Shown: positions 23,180-35,744 of the stretch, piece after piece | Position numbering within the stretch: the stretch's first letter is position 1 | Layout: each line of letters begins with the position of its first letter | From: Siphonodentalium dalli | Taxonomy: Eukaryota > Mollusca > Scaphopoda > Gadilida > Siphonodentaliidae | Reading direction: 5' to 3' | Assembly (NCBI GenBank): GCA_032622095.1 | Contig: CP136067.1 | Span: forward strand, 54,413,899 to 54,477,898 | Length of the DNA: 64,000 nt | Position numbers and translations under genes: made by a program | The notes under the pieces: generated by a model | The model's input: the letters and a program-made list of their open reading frames with translations, nothing else | Database searches by the model: none | Told to the model about the DNA's origin: nothing

Positions 23180-23572
23180 AGCTACATGGTGGTTTGCGCT
23201 CCAAAATACACCTAATAATATTTGCTCTGAATTTCTGGTATCGAAATAGGTTGATAAATACTCGGAACTACCTTTCTACAAGCATTATATGTCCCAGAAA
23301 GAAGCATTGAAGACATAACAAATACAAATTTGAAAACAATGTTTTTTCAACCACAAAACAGCCATTTGCATGGCATGGAACAGAAAAGAACGTTCCATGT
23401 TACTCTATTCCTGATATGGCAGAAATAAAGAGCGTTTATTTCACTTCTTTGCGAAAAATTTAAAACCGTTGGAAAATGGCTGTGAGCCTGTGTGACAAAG
23501 TGTTTTTCAGAGCATATGAAGCCGGTATATAAATATTTTGTGTATTTGTGAACCTATCTTTTATCTCCTTCC

Positions 23573-23643
23573 TTTAATATATACGAGGCTCCCTATGGGA
23601 TCTTTAGTGCTGCACCAGCACGGCTCCCTTCATGAAAGGGTTA
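23573..23643. mobile_element. Family A MITE remnant
   Basis: Only the right part survives: 'cgaggctccctatggg', 'gctgcaccagcac' and 'cttcatgaaagggttaa'. Fragments of the actcgtatttaaattc element follow at 23678-23880. No gene is seen up to 24523. Confidence 0.6.
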
Positions 23644-24523
23644 ATCAAAAAAAAATATGGAGTATTGTATCTTGCAATACCTTATTTGTATTTAAATTCA
23701 TGCCGCACTATTGTTCTCTATTTCAAAACTGCAAAAAAAATTAATTTGTAAGGTCAGTGCGACACAATCTCTGCTAATTATAGCAACTTATATACCTTGC
23801 TCGTATTTAAATTCGCACAGTACTATTTTTCCCACACCTGAATTTAAAATTGAGTGACAAATAGTACGCCTCATGAGTGGATTCCAAACCACATGGAACA
23901 TAATAGGACTATTTTGTTATACTATGGGCGGTTGGGCAATAGACAATGATATTTACATGAGGGCATCCTCAACACCATTATTAATATTTAAAGCATTGGA
24001 TCACGGTAACATCTTTGATGTTGAAATGCTTGGAAGAAATACATATAATTATTTCAGGCTGAAGGTGCTGAAATGGCCGCAAGTAAGTGGTTAACAGTGC
24101 TGTTCACGCTGGAGATATCGACTTGGAACCTTGGTACATACATGTTTATTCTGCATGACGGTGCATGCCCCCCATCTCATTCGCACCCCTGGAGGTTGCA
24201 TACCTGACAGAACCGGCCGCAAGTTAGAAGTTACCAATTGATGCCATTTCCGCTCAAGCTATCGAATTGGTACATACTTGTCTTTTCTGCACGATAGTGC
24301 ATGAACCATCTTGTGCGGAGCCCTGCATGGAGGTGGTATGGTCGGCAGATGTTACTCTGTTTTTTGCTTACATGCATAGCGAATTCGACTGTTGCGTATG
24401 GGTTAATATGTTCACTTAACTAGAAACTTGCCTGATCGCCCATGGATGCAGAGGGGTATTCACTGCATGATGTTATATCCCTTTGCGTGGTCTGATAGCT
24501 ATGAGAGGTGTGGTCTGTGCCTT

Positions 24524-26530
24524 TTTAGCTCCCCTGAGATGAAGTTTCTGGTTGAGCTATAGTCATCACTCCTCGTCTGTCCATCTGTCAAGAATGGTCT
24601 TCTTCTCCAGAACCAAATGGGTTCATATTAGGGCCCGACGAATCGGCAAATTCAACATCGAATCTTGAATCGAATCATGGTTATGATTCGAAATCGAATT
24701 GAATCAAATCTATTGCCAACACTCGCGGCAGATTTGCGGTATAAATTCCCAGACTCCGGATACCATATCCATATTTAAGTATGCTTCAAAAGCGTCGGTA
24801 TTGACGGAAAGTAAATATTATAATTAAATGTCAATATTAAAATTTTATAAAATACATGTCTAGTTTGTGTGTTTATCGCCAAAAACTCCCTAAAAGAAAC
24901 CATTTGTAGACATGCAGATTGCAGAAATAAATGTTAATTGTAGGAATATCGCAAGCAATCCACCATCTTGGATAGCTCAGTAAATCCTGTGTCTATAGTC
25001 TATATCATTATTATGATGTGAATTCTATGTTTCCTGAATCTGAATTTCATTTAAGAATAAAAACAACAATGATTAAATGAAACAAATTATTTGTATTCAG
25101 AATAATAACATGAACGTTTATAATTAATTAAACTGTTACTGAGTGTCTGTTGCCCACTGTCCTATCCACTCATTTGGAATGAGATTATTATTATTATCCT
25201 CGATGGGTGGTGGTGTATCTATAGGATGGGGAATATTACCCGAGGGGAAAGATATTTGAGCCAGACATGAGGTCAAAACTATTGTCCCGAGAGTGAGATT
25301 TTACCATCCCATGCACACCAGTCACTCATGCACACAGGATGATGTTTCTGCCCCCAAATCGCCCATGTCGCCATTCTAACATTATCAAGATGGTTGTGAC
25401 AAAAACTAATAACTTGCAAAAACTTGGTGAAAAGTACAAATTTGGTATGTAACAAAGGTATATATTTGAAAACAAACTATCTGATACAGCGTATAGAGAT
25501 AATAAATAATCGAGTCCGTCCGTCAGAACATTTAGATATTCGGATTCAGGGCAAAGATTCAAGTCCGCTCGTTAAATTCGAGCGAAGAAATATTTAATGA
25601 GAAATTTATGTTGCTATGACAACCTATAAATTTCAATTATCGAGTTGCTTTTATGTTATACATTTGCAATACAATACAATTAATGTTAATTGATATGATG
25701 GACACATGCGTTTTGCAGAAACGCCGAACTATATACATTGCGTATATCGACAGCAGTCATGTGGTTTGGTTATAGATAACGTGTAGAATTGGGTCAAATC
25801 AGATGTTTATATTTCCAGATGAAGTTGTGTGTGGAATACCAAGTTACACATGCAATTAACAAGCTTAAACTTATTACATGTACATCATTTAATGTTCATC
25901 ACATATATTTCAGTTTGATTACATTCTATTTGAAAAATGACACCTTCGATGTGTGCTTTCGTCAATTGAGTATGCAAATGTGACAAGTCACATGACTCAT
26001 GTAAGAGACACCATGCACGTGCTCATGCGAGGTAGGAAATTCCACTTAGCTATCTCACATGACTTCATATAGGCGCTCTGGATTAGTGGGGGAGAAAGAA
26101 CGATCTATTTGGCAACTTACCCTACACATTGGACACGGCGGTCGTGGATTATTGTTAACTATTTGGAGAAAATGCGGGCAATAAAGGACTTTTATACAAC
26201 GATTCGAAATATCCCGAATCACACGACCGCTTTCGAATCGAATCGGGCAGTAAGATTCGAATCTCGAAGCTTCGTCGGGCCCCAGTTCATAATTGGTGTG
26301 GAAGTTCCCCAGGTGACTCATTAAGATTTGTTCAAATGAGGTCACCCGGTCAATTAGTAGCGAAACCAGGGCCATAACTCGATTCCTCCATAGTAATTCT
26401 TAGAATAACTTCTCAAAAAACATTGGGCCGATTTAGTTTATATTTGGTATGGAGGGGCCTTAGGTGACTGGGGTTCAAATGGGCTCACCGGTTCAAATAT
26501 GGAAGGAGCCAGGGACATAACTTTAAAAAA
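24524..26530. repeat. gctcacctgag-type repeat copy, split by a hAT-like element
   Basis: Left part 24524-24628 ('gagctatagtcatcactcct', 'gtctgtccatctgtc') and right part 26285-26530 ('ggggttcaaatgggctcacc', 'agggacataac') are continuous with each other in intact copies at 26967-27345 and 29055-29427. The split allows the inserted element at 24629-26284 to be delimited exactly. Confidence 0.8.
24629..26284. mobile_element. hAT-type DNA transposon, non-autonomous or decayed, 1.66 kb
   Basis: Terminal inverted repeats tagggcccgacgaa (left) and ttcgtcggggcccca-like (right: ttcgtcgggcccca) differ at one base. Flanks gttcatat and gttcataa make an 8-bp target duplication with one change. An 8-bp duplication plus TAGGG/CAGGG-type ends is characteristic of the hAT superfamily. 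Subterminal regions are rich in 'gaatcgaat' repeats. No intact transposase is visible. A minus-strand open frame at 26055-26375 crosses the right end and is not a gene. Confidence 0.85.
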
Positions 26531-26966
26531 CTACCAAAAAAAACAAACATTTTTTTTAGATTGAACCACCTGTTATGAAATACTTGTACTGCGCTGTAAT
26601 GCTATTGTCAATGAGCATGCCTTATCAGATCTTTTCTGATATGTTTGATAAACAATAAATGGGGAGAATGTGGGGTCATTAATGTTCAATTAAGATTTGA
26701 GATATAATCCCATGTGTTCTTAGCCAGGCTTGTAAACAAATTAAATTTTCTCTTGAATGAGATCTCTTGTCTGTATAAACCATATAAATTATTATGTAGA
26801 TTGATTTTAATATCTGGCTAATTAAAAGTGGCTGAGATAGGGATTTTAACACTTTTGCTTTCAAAGAGTTGACTTCAACACCTAAACTTATCCTCTGAAA
26901 CAACTAAACCATTGGATATGATAGTTAGAGCTCTTTGTATGATGTGAATAGAGCAGAGCTATGATT

Positions 26967-27345
26967 TTTAGCTCACCTGAGACTAAGTCTCCGGTGGAGC
27001 TATAGTCATCACTCCTCGTCCGTCCATCCGTCCGTCAACAATTCTTTAAACATCTTCTCCTCTGGAACCATAAGACGGAATTGGTTCATATTTGGTATGG
27101 ATGTTCCCTAGGTGACTCGCATTCAGATTTGTTCACTGGGTCAAATAGTTGCGAAGCCAGGGCCATAACTCTTTCCCTCCATAGTAATTCTTTTAAACAT
27201 CTTCTCAAATACCATCAGGCCAAATGGGTTCATATTTGGTATGAAGGATCCTTGGGTGACTGGGGTTCAGATTTGTTCAAATGAGGTCACTGGGTCAAAT
27301 GTGGGCGGGGCCAGGGACATAACTCCAAAAAATTACTCTTTTTCT
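26967..27345. repeat. gctcacctgag-type dispersed repeat
   Basis: Starts 'ttagctcacctgagactaag' and includes 'ggtggagctatagtcatcac', a run of tccgt units and 'gttcatatttggtatgg' twice. Near-identical to 29055-29427. No protein product is recognised. Confidence 0.75.
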
Positions 27346-28480
27346 CCATAGTAATTCATGATATGTCTTCTATGCAATAATCAAATGGCCTATTTGCTTA
27401 TATTAGGTATGAAATTACCTTGGTTGACAGATTTGTGAAAATGGGATCACAAAGTTGAATAAGGACAGAGCCACAGACATAACTATTTCACCACATAGCA
27501 ATTCTTAAAATATGTTTGCAAGAGCCAAGAACTAGTTGGCTTATTTAGCATGGAATGTTCTTGTTTGACTGCAATTCAGATTTTGTTTAATGTGGTTACC
27601 TGGTCAAATAGGAGCCAAGCGAAGGACAGTTTCCCTCTTAATAATATGCTTCCTTCACAAGGACCATCAGATCTATTTTACTGATATTTAGTATGAAGGG
27701 TTCTTTGGTGTCTGGGATTCAAATATATTCAGATGGGGTCACCACTCACCAGGTTAAATAGGGTGGGACCAGGGACATAACTGTATGTCAAATTTATTCA
27801 GATGGGGTCACCAGGTTAAATAGGGTGGGACCAGGGACTTAACTGTATGTCTCTATAGTAATACTTAAAATGTCTTCTCAAGAGAGGTTGGACTATTTAG
27901 CTTTCATATACTTGGAGGATCCTTTAGTGACTGAGATTCAGATTTGATAACATGAGGTCAATTTGTCAAGAAATGACGGGGCTATGGGGAGTTAACACTT
28001 TTGTGTCTAATAAAATCATTGAAATACCAAATTCATTGAATCATCTACCTTGGACCTACCTGACTGATTAATTTGACATACATGTATGGTGTTTTGGGTC
28101 CATGGATAATTGGGCTTCAAACATGTCTAAATGGTTTAATAAAAAGGTGCTTGTGAGATTGGAAATTTCAAACAATTGAGAAAGTTTGAGATGTCGGTTG
28201 TGAAATTCCAACCTAAGACTTGGGAGTCTGGAGGGGACTTGTTGAGCTGGAGGAGGGGGTGATCAGTAGTGTATAGTTGGTAATTTCAAGGTGGATATTC
28301 ACCCATCTACATACATGAAGCCTCTCTAGCCACAAATCCTGTTTAGATCATCTACTTTTAAAGTTATTATGAAAAGTTCTGACTGTTGTGGTCTCCTGAG
28401 TCCCAGTCTTATCAGTCTTTGCAGTCTGGTGAGCAACCCCACAGTCATTGACTGTCTTGTTTTGGTGAGAGTGACCCCTT
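27342..28480. repeat. ~1.1-kb segment duplicated at 31081-32105 (copy 1)
   Basis: From 'ctccatagtaattcatgata' to 'cagtcattgactgtcttgtt' the sequence parallels 31081-32105 in order and orientation with scattered substitutions and small indels. One local tandem duplication is present near 27730-27850 ('caggttaaatagggtgggac' twice). There is no coding signal in common between the copies. From 28481 to 29054 only unique AT-rich sequence and a C-homopolymer (28979-28988) were seen. Confidence 0.8.
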
Positions 28481-29054
28481 CAGCTATACTAACCCTTCTC
28501 TTTTGACCATAACTTCCAATTAACCCTTCTCTTTTGACCCATAAATTCAGATAATTTGTGTTATTATGTACATTAGTGTGTACTACCTTAGTACATAACA
28601 GTACACTCTATAATTCCACATCAAAACTTTAGATTATGATTTCGATTATAGCAATGTACTATAGGATCATGATCGTCCTCTCGTTTATCTGATCGGAACC
28701 AAATGCAGATCGAGTTCAAATAACTCCTTTATCAATTTAGCAAAAAATTGTTTTAAATATTTAAAGGCCCACTTAATTTTCGAATCATTGTATCACATAT
28801 ACTGGTAACATGTTGTTTTTGTCGAGGTACGGAGGTGTGTTCTGTGTCTAAGATGAAGCTACATGGTTCCTCGGTCCCTAATCTTGGTTCTTCGTTGGGA
28901 GATCACTTTAGTCAGTGGTCACGATGAACAGTAATGGACTAACTATTGTCCAATGCTTTGTTCTTCACAAAAAAGACCCCCCCCCCCCACTCGTCGATCG
29001 CTCCTCGTTCACCCCGGATGAAGAAGCAAACTGGGGAAACAAATCGCTTGGTTT

Positions 29055-29427
29055 TTAGCTCACCTAAGACGAAGTCTCCGGTGGAGCTATAGTCATCAAT
29101 CCTCGTCCGTCCGTCCATCGATCCGTCCGTCAACAATTCTTTAAACATCTTCTCCTCTGGAACAATAAGACCGAATGGGTTCATATTTGGTGTGGATGTT
29201 CCCTAGGTGACTCACATTCAGATTTGTTCAAATGAGGTCTCTGGGTCAAATAGCTCGAAGCCAGGGCCATAACTCTTTCCCTCCATAGTAATTCTTTTAA
29301 ACATCTTCTCAATTACCATCAGGCCAAATGAGTTCATATTTGGTATGAAGGATCCTTGGGTGACTGGGGTTCAGATTTGTTCAAATGAGGTCACTGGGTC
29401 AAATGTGGGCGGGGCCAGGGACATAAC
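29055..29427. repeat. gctcacctgag-type dispersed repeat
   Basis: Same element as 26967-27345: 'tagctcacctaagacgaagt', 'gtcaacaattctttaaacat', 'ggtgactggggttcagattt'. It is followed at 29428-29640 by A/T-rich low complexity including a (ta)n run near 29593-29618. Confidence 0.75.
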
Positions 29428-29591
29428 TAAACAAATTTTTTTTTTAGATTTAACTCTTTAACCAAAAAAAAAGAAAGAAAAGAAAAGAAATTATTTATTA
29501 AAAAATAAAAGAATATTTTTTGAAAATTGGAATTGTTTTTTTTATTAAAATATTATAAAAAAAAAAAAATTGTATTTAACTCCATGGTCCA

Positions 29592-29623
<32 letters not shown>

Positions 29624-29885
29624 TAATATTTTTTGAAAATTGAAAAACTAATGCCATTACATTTCTGAAGGTTGTGCCCCCTGGTCCTTCACTCAAGTTC
29701 ACTGCTTCGGTCCCAAAAATAAAATTTACTCAAATTCTTGACAGAGAATCATTAATAAGAAGCATTTACTTTGGCTCTAACTGTATGCTGGCTCTAACTG
29801 TAAACTGGGTATGCCTGCACATGTCAAGTGAAATCTGACATTTTTATAAACATTCCCTGGAGATCTGCCAGAAGTCATTAATATA

Positions 29886-30036
29886 CAATTATCGCATTGT
29901 TTCGAGGTTGATACGAGGAATTGTCAACCCGAGGAAGTCAATATTCACCAAGGCCGTAGGCCGAGGTGAATATTGACTTCCAAGGGCTGACAATTCCTCT
30001 TGTCAACCAAGAAACAATGTGATAACTGTTTTATTA
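29886..30036. repeat. Foldback with 'aaggccgtaggccgaggtga' centre
   Basis: Arms 'atcgcattgtttcgaggttg' and the inverse near 30005-30030 surround a centre that is itself palindromic (ggccgtaggcc). It has no coding content. The open frame starting at 30019 begins inside it and is not supported as a gene. Confidence 0.7.
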
Positions 30037-30335
30037 TATGAAATGCGTTTTGATTGGACAAGACGTTGTGACGTTGAACGTCGCTGGGGAAAACCTGATC
30101 TATATCCAGGTCTGATAATAAGTTATGTTAACCCCTGGAGTATCTGGCATCACTTGGAACTGTTGTTAACCTGTTGTTTAATTAATGAGGTGAACATCGT
30201 TAGATATCTCGATTTTTCGTTACGTTTTAACATAGGAATTGTGGAAAGAAACTTAGGATCATATAATAATTCCCAATTACATCAATCTATCATATATTGT
30301 TCAAATCTTTCAACAGGGCAAATAGTGTGCCTGTC

Positions 30336-30872
30336 ATTTGCAGAATGAGGTCCCCAGAGTGTGAATTTAGTGATGTGGAGAAAAGAAAAGTGGTTGGCAT
30401 GCTGTTATTATAATTATATACATGTGATCCCTGCTAAATTCAAGCCTGAGTTTAGTGTGCCTGTCATTTGCAGAATGAGGTCCCTAGAGGGTGAATTTAG
30501 TTATGCTAACCCGCATAGCGGGCTAGCATCACCAAATTCGCCCTCTGGAGACATCATTCTGCTTAGGCCTCATCTTCTGGGAAGTATCCATAGTATCAAA
30601 TTAACATTGTTGTTAGTTACATTTCCCTCCTAGGAAGTTTCTATATCCCCTAATTTGCAGAAGATAAAATTCATAATTGAGGTGCCCAATGGGTGAACAT
30701 CACCAACTTCAACTGGGGAACTTCAATCTGATCCTAGGTCTGCCATAGCAGTTGAGGGCCTTAGCAGAATGAGGTCCCCAGAGGGTGAATTTAGTGATGC
30801 TAGCCCGCTATGCGGGATAGCATCACTAAATTCACCCTCTGGGGACCTCATTCTGCAAATGACAGACACACT
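30336..30872. repeat. Cluster of 'gaggtccccagagggtgaat' hairpins
   Basis: One single arm (30336-30365) and two complete hairpins (30470-30562, 30764-30872), with the companion text 'tttagtgtgcctgtcatttg' next to the arms. Loops read gctaacccgcatagcgggct and gctagcccgctatgcgggat. Confidence 0.75.
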
Positions 30873-31080
30873 ATCACACTATTTCAAGGCTTGATTGTAT
30901 AATACATTGTGTTGCTTGAGGCCAGGCACCTACAATGTAGGAACAGACACGCTATTTGCAGGCTTGCTCCTTTGGTGATTGCTATTTGCAGGCTTGCTCC
31001 TTTGGTGATTGTGATTCAGATTTGTTCAATCAGGGTCACCAGGTCAAGTAGGTGCAAGGCCAGCTACATTACTCTTTCTC

Positions 31081-32105
31081 TCCATAGTAATTCATGATAT
31101 GTCTTCTATGCAAGAATCAAATGGCCTATTTTGCTTATATGAAATTTGAAACTAATGTTGCTTATATTTGGTATGAAATTACCTTGGGTGACAGATTTGT
31201 GAAAATGGGATCACAAAGTCAAATAAGGACAGAGCCAGAGACTTAACTACATAGTAATTCTTAAGATATGTTTGCAAGAACTTATTGGCTCATTTAGCGT
31301 GGAATGTTCTTCCTTGACTGCAATTCAGATTTTATTAAATGGGGTCACCTGGTCAAATAGGGGCCAAGGGAATGACAGTTTCCCTCTTAATATGCTTCCT
31401 TCACAAGGACTATCAGGTCTATTTTACTGATATTTATGATATGTATGAAGGGTTCTTTGGTGTCTGGGATTCACCAGGTTAAATAGGGTGGGACCAGGGA
31501 CATAACTATATGTCTCTATAGTAATTCTTAAAATGTCTTCTCAAGACAGGTTGGACTATTTAGCTTACATATAGTATGGAGGATCCTTTAGTTACTGAGA
31601 TTCAGATTTGTTAAAATGAGGTCAACCTGTCCAGAAATGGCGGGGCTATGGGGAGTTAACACTTTTCATTAAAACATCTACCTTGGAACCACCTGACTGA
31701 TTAATCTGACATACATGTATGGTGTTTTGGGTCCATGGATAATTAGGCTTCAAACATGTTTAAATGGTTTTATAAAAAGGTGCTTGTGAGATTGGAAATT
31801 TCCAACAATTAAGAAAGTTTGAGGTGTCGGTTGTGAAATTCCAACCTAAGACTTGGGTGTCTGGAGCCCGGTTGGGAGGCGACTTGTTGAGCTGGAGGAG
31901 GGGGGTGATCAGTAGTGTACATTTGGTAATTTCAAGGTGGATTTTCACCAATCTACATACGTGAAGTCTCTCTAACCACATATCCTGTTTGGATCTACTT
32001 CTTTTAAAGTGATTATGAAAAGTTCTGACTGTTGTGGTCTCCAGAGTCCCAGTCTTTGCAGTCTGGTGAGCGACCCCAGTCATTGACTGTCTTGTTTGGT
32101 CCAAC
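31081..32105. repeat. ~1-kb segment duplicated from/with 27342-28480 (copy 2)
   Basis: Parallel to 27342-28480 in the same orientation, for example 'ggacagagccagagacttaa', 'tacatgtatggtgttttggg' and 'aaaggtgcttgtgagattgg'. It is preceded by a 30-bp direct duplication of 'gctatttgcaggcttgctcc' at about 30952-31010. From 32106 to 32735 there is no repeat I recognise; this is the presumed 5' flank of the next gene. Confidence 0.8.
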
Positions 32106-32735
32106 ATCCGAACCAACAAAAATACATAATTTGGAATCATTCTGTTCCACACCGAAACATTAGTTTGTTGGTTGCAGCTAGGGGACAAAATATCAGAACC
32201 AACAAAATCTCTAGTTCTAACCTAATTTATACTGAGAAATAAAATTCAGCAGCAAAACATTAAATTATAAACCAATTATAATAAAATTGCACAATTATTT
32301 AGTTCTACAAATTGAGTCAATATTTACAATAAGCAAAATGGGAACGTTTCGGTTCCTGATTAGTATAGGTTCATAGGTTTATTGTTAACTTAACATCCCC
32401 ACAGATGATTAATGAATTAGCAAGATTATACCAAGTTATTATAGAAGGTCCACGTGTATACATGTCAGGAACTAGCTCATGTTGTTACCACGACGATATT
32501 TTAAGCGGAGTCGTGGGATATTCGATAGGAAATTCCGGCTATATATATATATGCATCCGCCATCAGTATGGACTGTCCGGTCGTATCCAAGTAACTCGAC
32601 GTCACAGAAACTGTTGTGAGTATATATATCATGCACTAATTCATCTCTTTCTATCCGTCTGCCACCATATAAGAAAATGCATGGGACTGCACAACCATCA
32701 CCCGGCCCAGTGAACTCGGATGTCTACATCAAAGC

Positions 32736-33977
32736 ATGAACAGTCTAGAAGTAATTGCAACAAAAAGAGAATACGGGAATATCTTGAACAACTTGAGGTT
32801 GGATGGCGTTTTCGTGCAAACAGACTGGCTCGGGGTCGGTATTCGTCAGGTATTTATCGGAATCACGGAAAATGACCTTGTGATCGGCGAGCAAAAGGTG
32901 CTAGCATACAACAGAAACGATTTTTCAGCAACGAACTGGGCTGTTTGTCTGGAAATTGAGGGATTCGATTTGTTACGTGCGTATCCGTTAGATGTTCTAC
33001 ATGCATCTGTTGTCAACGGCGAATCGAAACGGATTGCGGTCTGCACATGTATGGGTCACGTGTCGTATTTTGAACTCGCAAATCTCAGCGCGGGTTACGA
33101 ACTAAGCTGGATTCAATGGAAAGACTTTATTGTGGACCATTTTACTGAGACAAATTTGGAACTGAAGTGGACAAAATATAAGAACATCTTCGCTACCAAT
33201 TCTGGTGGTCAAAACCTTAAGCCTGGGAATGATATGTACTTCTTTAGTTTGCCAGACGTCTCGTTAATAACTAGAACTGTTGCTGTGAGCACAGGAAATC
33301 ACAAATTTGAGAGAACAGAACGGACACATGACCAAAATAATGTGAAATCTGCATGCAGCGTTATCTGCTATGCCCTCAAAGATCTTAAAAAGTCTACCAC
33401 CGAACAACAATCCGACAAAGTCACGAATGCGAACTTAAGGCACAAAACTTGCAGTGACTTCATACATGAGACATATAATGCTAATTTGTCAACAGAATCC
33501 CAGGTTGACATGCATTCCGTTACACATATTTCTTCGGAATTTCCCAATGCTTCTACTTTGAAAGAGCGTCGAAGTCAGGGCTACTTGAAGGACAAATTAA
33601 CTTCTCTGAGTCGGACATTTTCTGGTTCCAATCGGGAAAACCAGAGGACGAGTTCAGCTACAACGTCGAATTCGGTTTCGCCAGTTGACCTCGCCGATTC
33701 CGTCTCAAAATACTTCACAACTTCGAACTTCAACCACCAGAATTCCACGCGCGTGCACGTGAGTTCTTCTGACTCTGATGTCTTCCAAAGCAAAGGTCAC
33801 GTCGTGATGCCCCACCCTTCGCCTTCATGTTTGGAAATTGCTGCGGGTGGCCGATTTAATAAGCATTCCAAACACGCAATACTCGATCTTCTGTTTGCTG
33901 GGCCAAGTGGAGATATACGACGCTTGTTGCATAGAAAGAATACGAAGATAGAGAAGCAAGACATACACATCCGAAAA
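32736..33977 (+). CDS. RasGEF-like protein, exon 1 (residues 1-414, N-terminal half)
   Basis: First coding exon of a nine-exon gene. ATG 32736 has A at -3, and an in-frame TAA lies 22 codons upstream (32670-32672), which supports this start unless an upstream exon exists. A tatatata stretch at about 32540-32553 could be a TATA-like element (weak). Residues 1 to ~150 look folded, with alternating hydrophobic segments (GVFVQTDWLGVGIRQVFIGI, then ICVCTCMGHVSYFEL-like text) that might be a PH-like beta domain, but I do not recognise the family. Residues ~180-400 are rich in Ser, Thr, Asn and Gln and are probably disordered. The reading continues to a stop at 34082, but a strong donor (gaaaa|gtaagt) at 33978 keeps phase 0 with the next exon. 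Function is unknown apart from the RasGEF core encoded downstream. Confidence 0.8.
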
Positions 33978-34997
33978 GTAAGTTCTTCTTTGGTCGATGG
34001 TGGACCGTCAGCTACGAACATATCGAGACTTGATAATGGGGGGTCTCCATTGCAAATGAAGTTTACAACTACATTCCCTTGAACTAGATATAAACCTAAG
34101 GTTCGCAAAAATCGATTTTTGCAGCCCCTCCCCCATGGCATGTGTTGGAACTTTCCAACCTGACAACCACCCCCCTTATGTAGGTTTGAAAATTTCCAAA
34201 TTATAGCAATTTCAGTTCAAAAATTGAACGAAATATAGAAAAAAGATGCTACTGTTGGACTAAAACAATAAATTAGCCGCTAATTATTGGTTTGGAAATA
34301 AAACAGTGAGAACCATTTCAACATGTATGTGGTGTCAAATTGTGTGCTAGGCATAACGTTTCCAACTGTTGACAAATTTGATCGAAGTTGCCTGTACAAA
34401 AGCCATGTCGCTGGCTATGAATATAATTTATGGTAGCCTCTTGTAATCATTCAGTTAATATGTTACGGAATCACTGGGATTTTGGGTTGAATTGGATATT
34501 CTCATTATAATTATTTCGGTATACTGGATTAAGTTTGATAAACTATATATAACAAAGTAATGGTTAGCTTTTTCTTTCGTTGTGATATTATAGTTTATGG
34601 GTTCCATAGATACGTGCACAAGATACATGTATGCCGCTTTTTATGTGGAAACCAACTGTATACCATGTTTTTGGTCTGACGATTTGACAGAGTAACTGAT
34701 TAATTACAATAACTCTGTCAGATTGGTTAACCATTTTAATTAGTTTGTGTTAAATTATATAGAAGAAACGCTATATCCTCATTTTTATTTTGACAATGCT
34801 CGCTATGAAACGTTGATCGAGGCAGCACATGTAATGAAAGTGAAATTAACAGTAACTGTTTCGAAACAGTTAGATTTGATTACTGAAACATGCAAGTTAT
34901 TTTATTCTCGCTGGTTATAGCTGCTGATTAGAAGATAATACGATAAATTATAGTTGTCAACGCAAGGACAATAGAAGTTAAATGTACATTTTTTCAG
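33978..34997 (+). other. Intron 1 of the RasGEF-like gene
   Basis: Starts gtaagttc and ends ttttttcag. Unique AT-rich sequence with no repeat or additional exon recognised. If the intron is retained, the protein ends 35 codons later (TGA at 34080-34082). Confidence 0.65.
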
Positions 34998-35047
34998 ATT
35001 GTGAAGAGGAGACGACGGTCCATACTAGAAGGCATCGATAGCTTCAC
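34998..35047 (+). CDS. RasGEF-like protein, exon 2 (residues 415-430)
   Basis: A 50-base exon between ttttttcag and gtaagtac, both strong sites. It encodes a basic segment IVKRRRRSILEGIDSF, likely a nuclear-localisation or regulatory (R-x-x-S phosphorylation) motif. It leaves two bases (AC) that join the G of exon 3 to give threonine. Support rests on splice sites and phase; it is too short for composition evidence. Confidence 0.7.
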
Positions 35048-35744
35048 GTAAGTACACGGAACAGGTGACTGGTCATTTATATTTTTATGTAGGATACCCG
35101 GTTTGATCCAAATCATTCAAAGGTTCCAATTTCCCCATGCTCACGTTACTTCGACGTAGCATAAACATATATATTTATTTATCACATGATTAGCACTATT
35201 TTCCTATGTAATATTCGAGCGTAATAGACACGTGTAATATCGTCGCGTGCAATGACGTCACGCTGCTCTTAGGGACAAAGTTCTCTGTCTGTTAATTATT
35301 GTTGTTTTCGATAAAATTTAAGCGATTATATGACCATGTGATAAAAAGAATCTCAAACTCGTTCTATTTTATACGTAATTTATCAACCTCGTCCAATAAA
35401 TTCTATTTGAGCCTCGGCTCAAATCGAATTTAGTGAACTCGGTTGATAAATTCCGTATAAAATAGAAACTCACGTGAGATCCTCTATTTCTCATTCGTAC
35501 ACAGTACTTCATACATAGTATTATACGTATTAGGACAATTAAGGACATCATCATCGTCGTCATCATTATCGTCATCACCATCAATAACCTGAACACCATC
35601 ATTATCATCGCCACCAGCACTATGGCCGCTCATATAAATCGTCATACTTGTATATGTTGACATATTTGTGTCCATGTTTCTGTGTGTATATGTTCTGTAT
35701 TCAATAACTCTTCACATATGGAGGACAATTAAAGATATATATAT
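35048..35744 (+). other. Start of intron 2, with a foldback at 35362-35467
   Basis: Begins with gtaagtac. The inverted arms 'ttctattttatacg' and 'tataaaatagaa' enclose a smaller palindrome around gagcctcggctc. The cat/atc-rich tract at 35545-35620 is low complexity. No exon is seen. Confidence 0.6.

Noticed and set aside
26055-26375. Minus-strand frame with Cys-rich text (CPHFLQIVNN...CPMCR) resembling a zinc finger
   Set aside because: It runs across the right end of the hAT-like element into the flanking repeat, so it is chimeric; the cysteine spacing does not make a complete RING or BED finger.
32405-32713. 102-codon frame just upstream of the RasGEF-like start
   Set aside because: Contains low-complexity (ta)n translation, no recognised domain, and is out of frame with the gene; it is more likely 5' flank or untranslated leader.
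33978-34082. Extension of exon 1 to a stop at 34082
   Set aside because: A strong gtaagt donor at 33978 links in phase 0 to a basic exon at 34998; the extension has no special features, although intron retention cannot be excluded.
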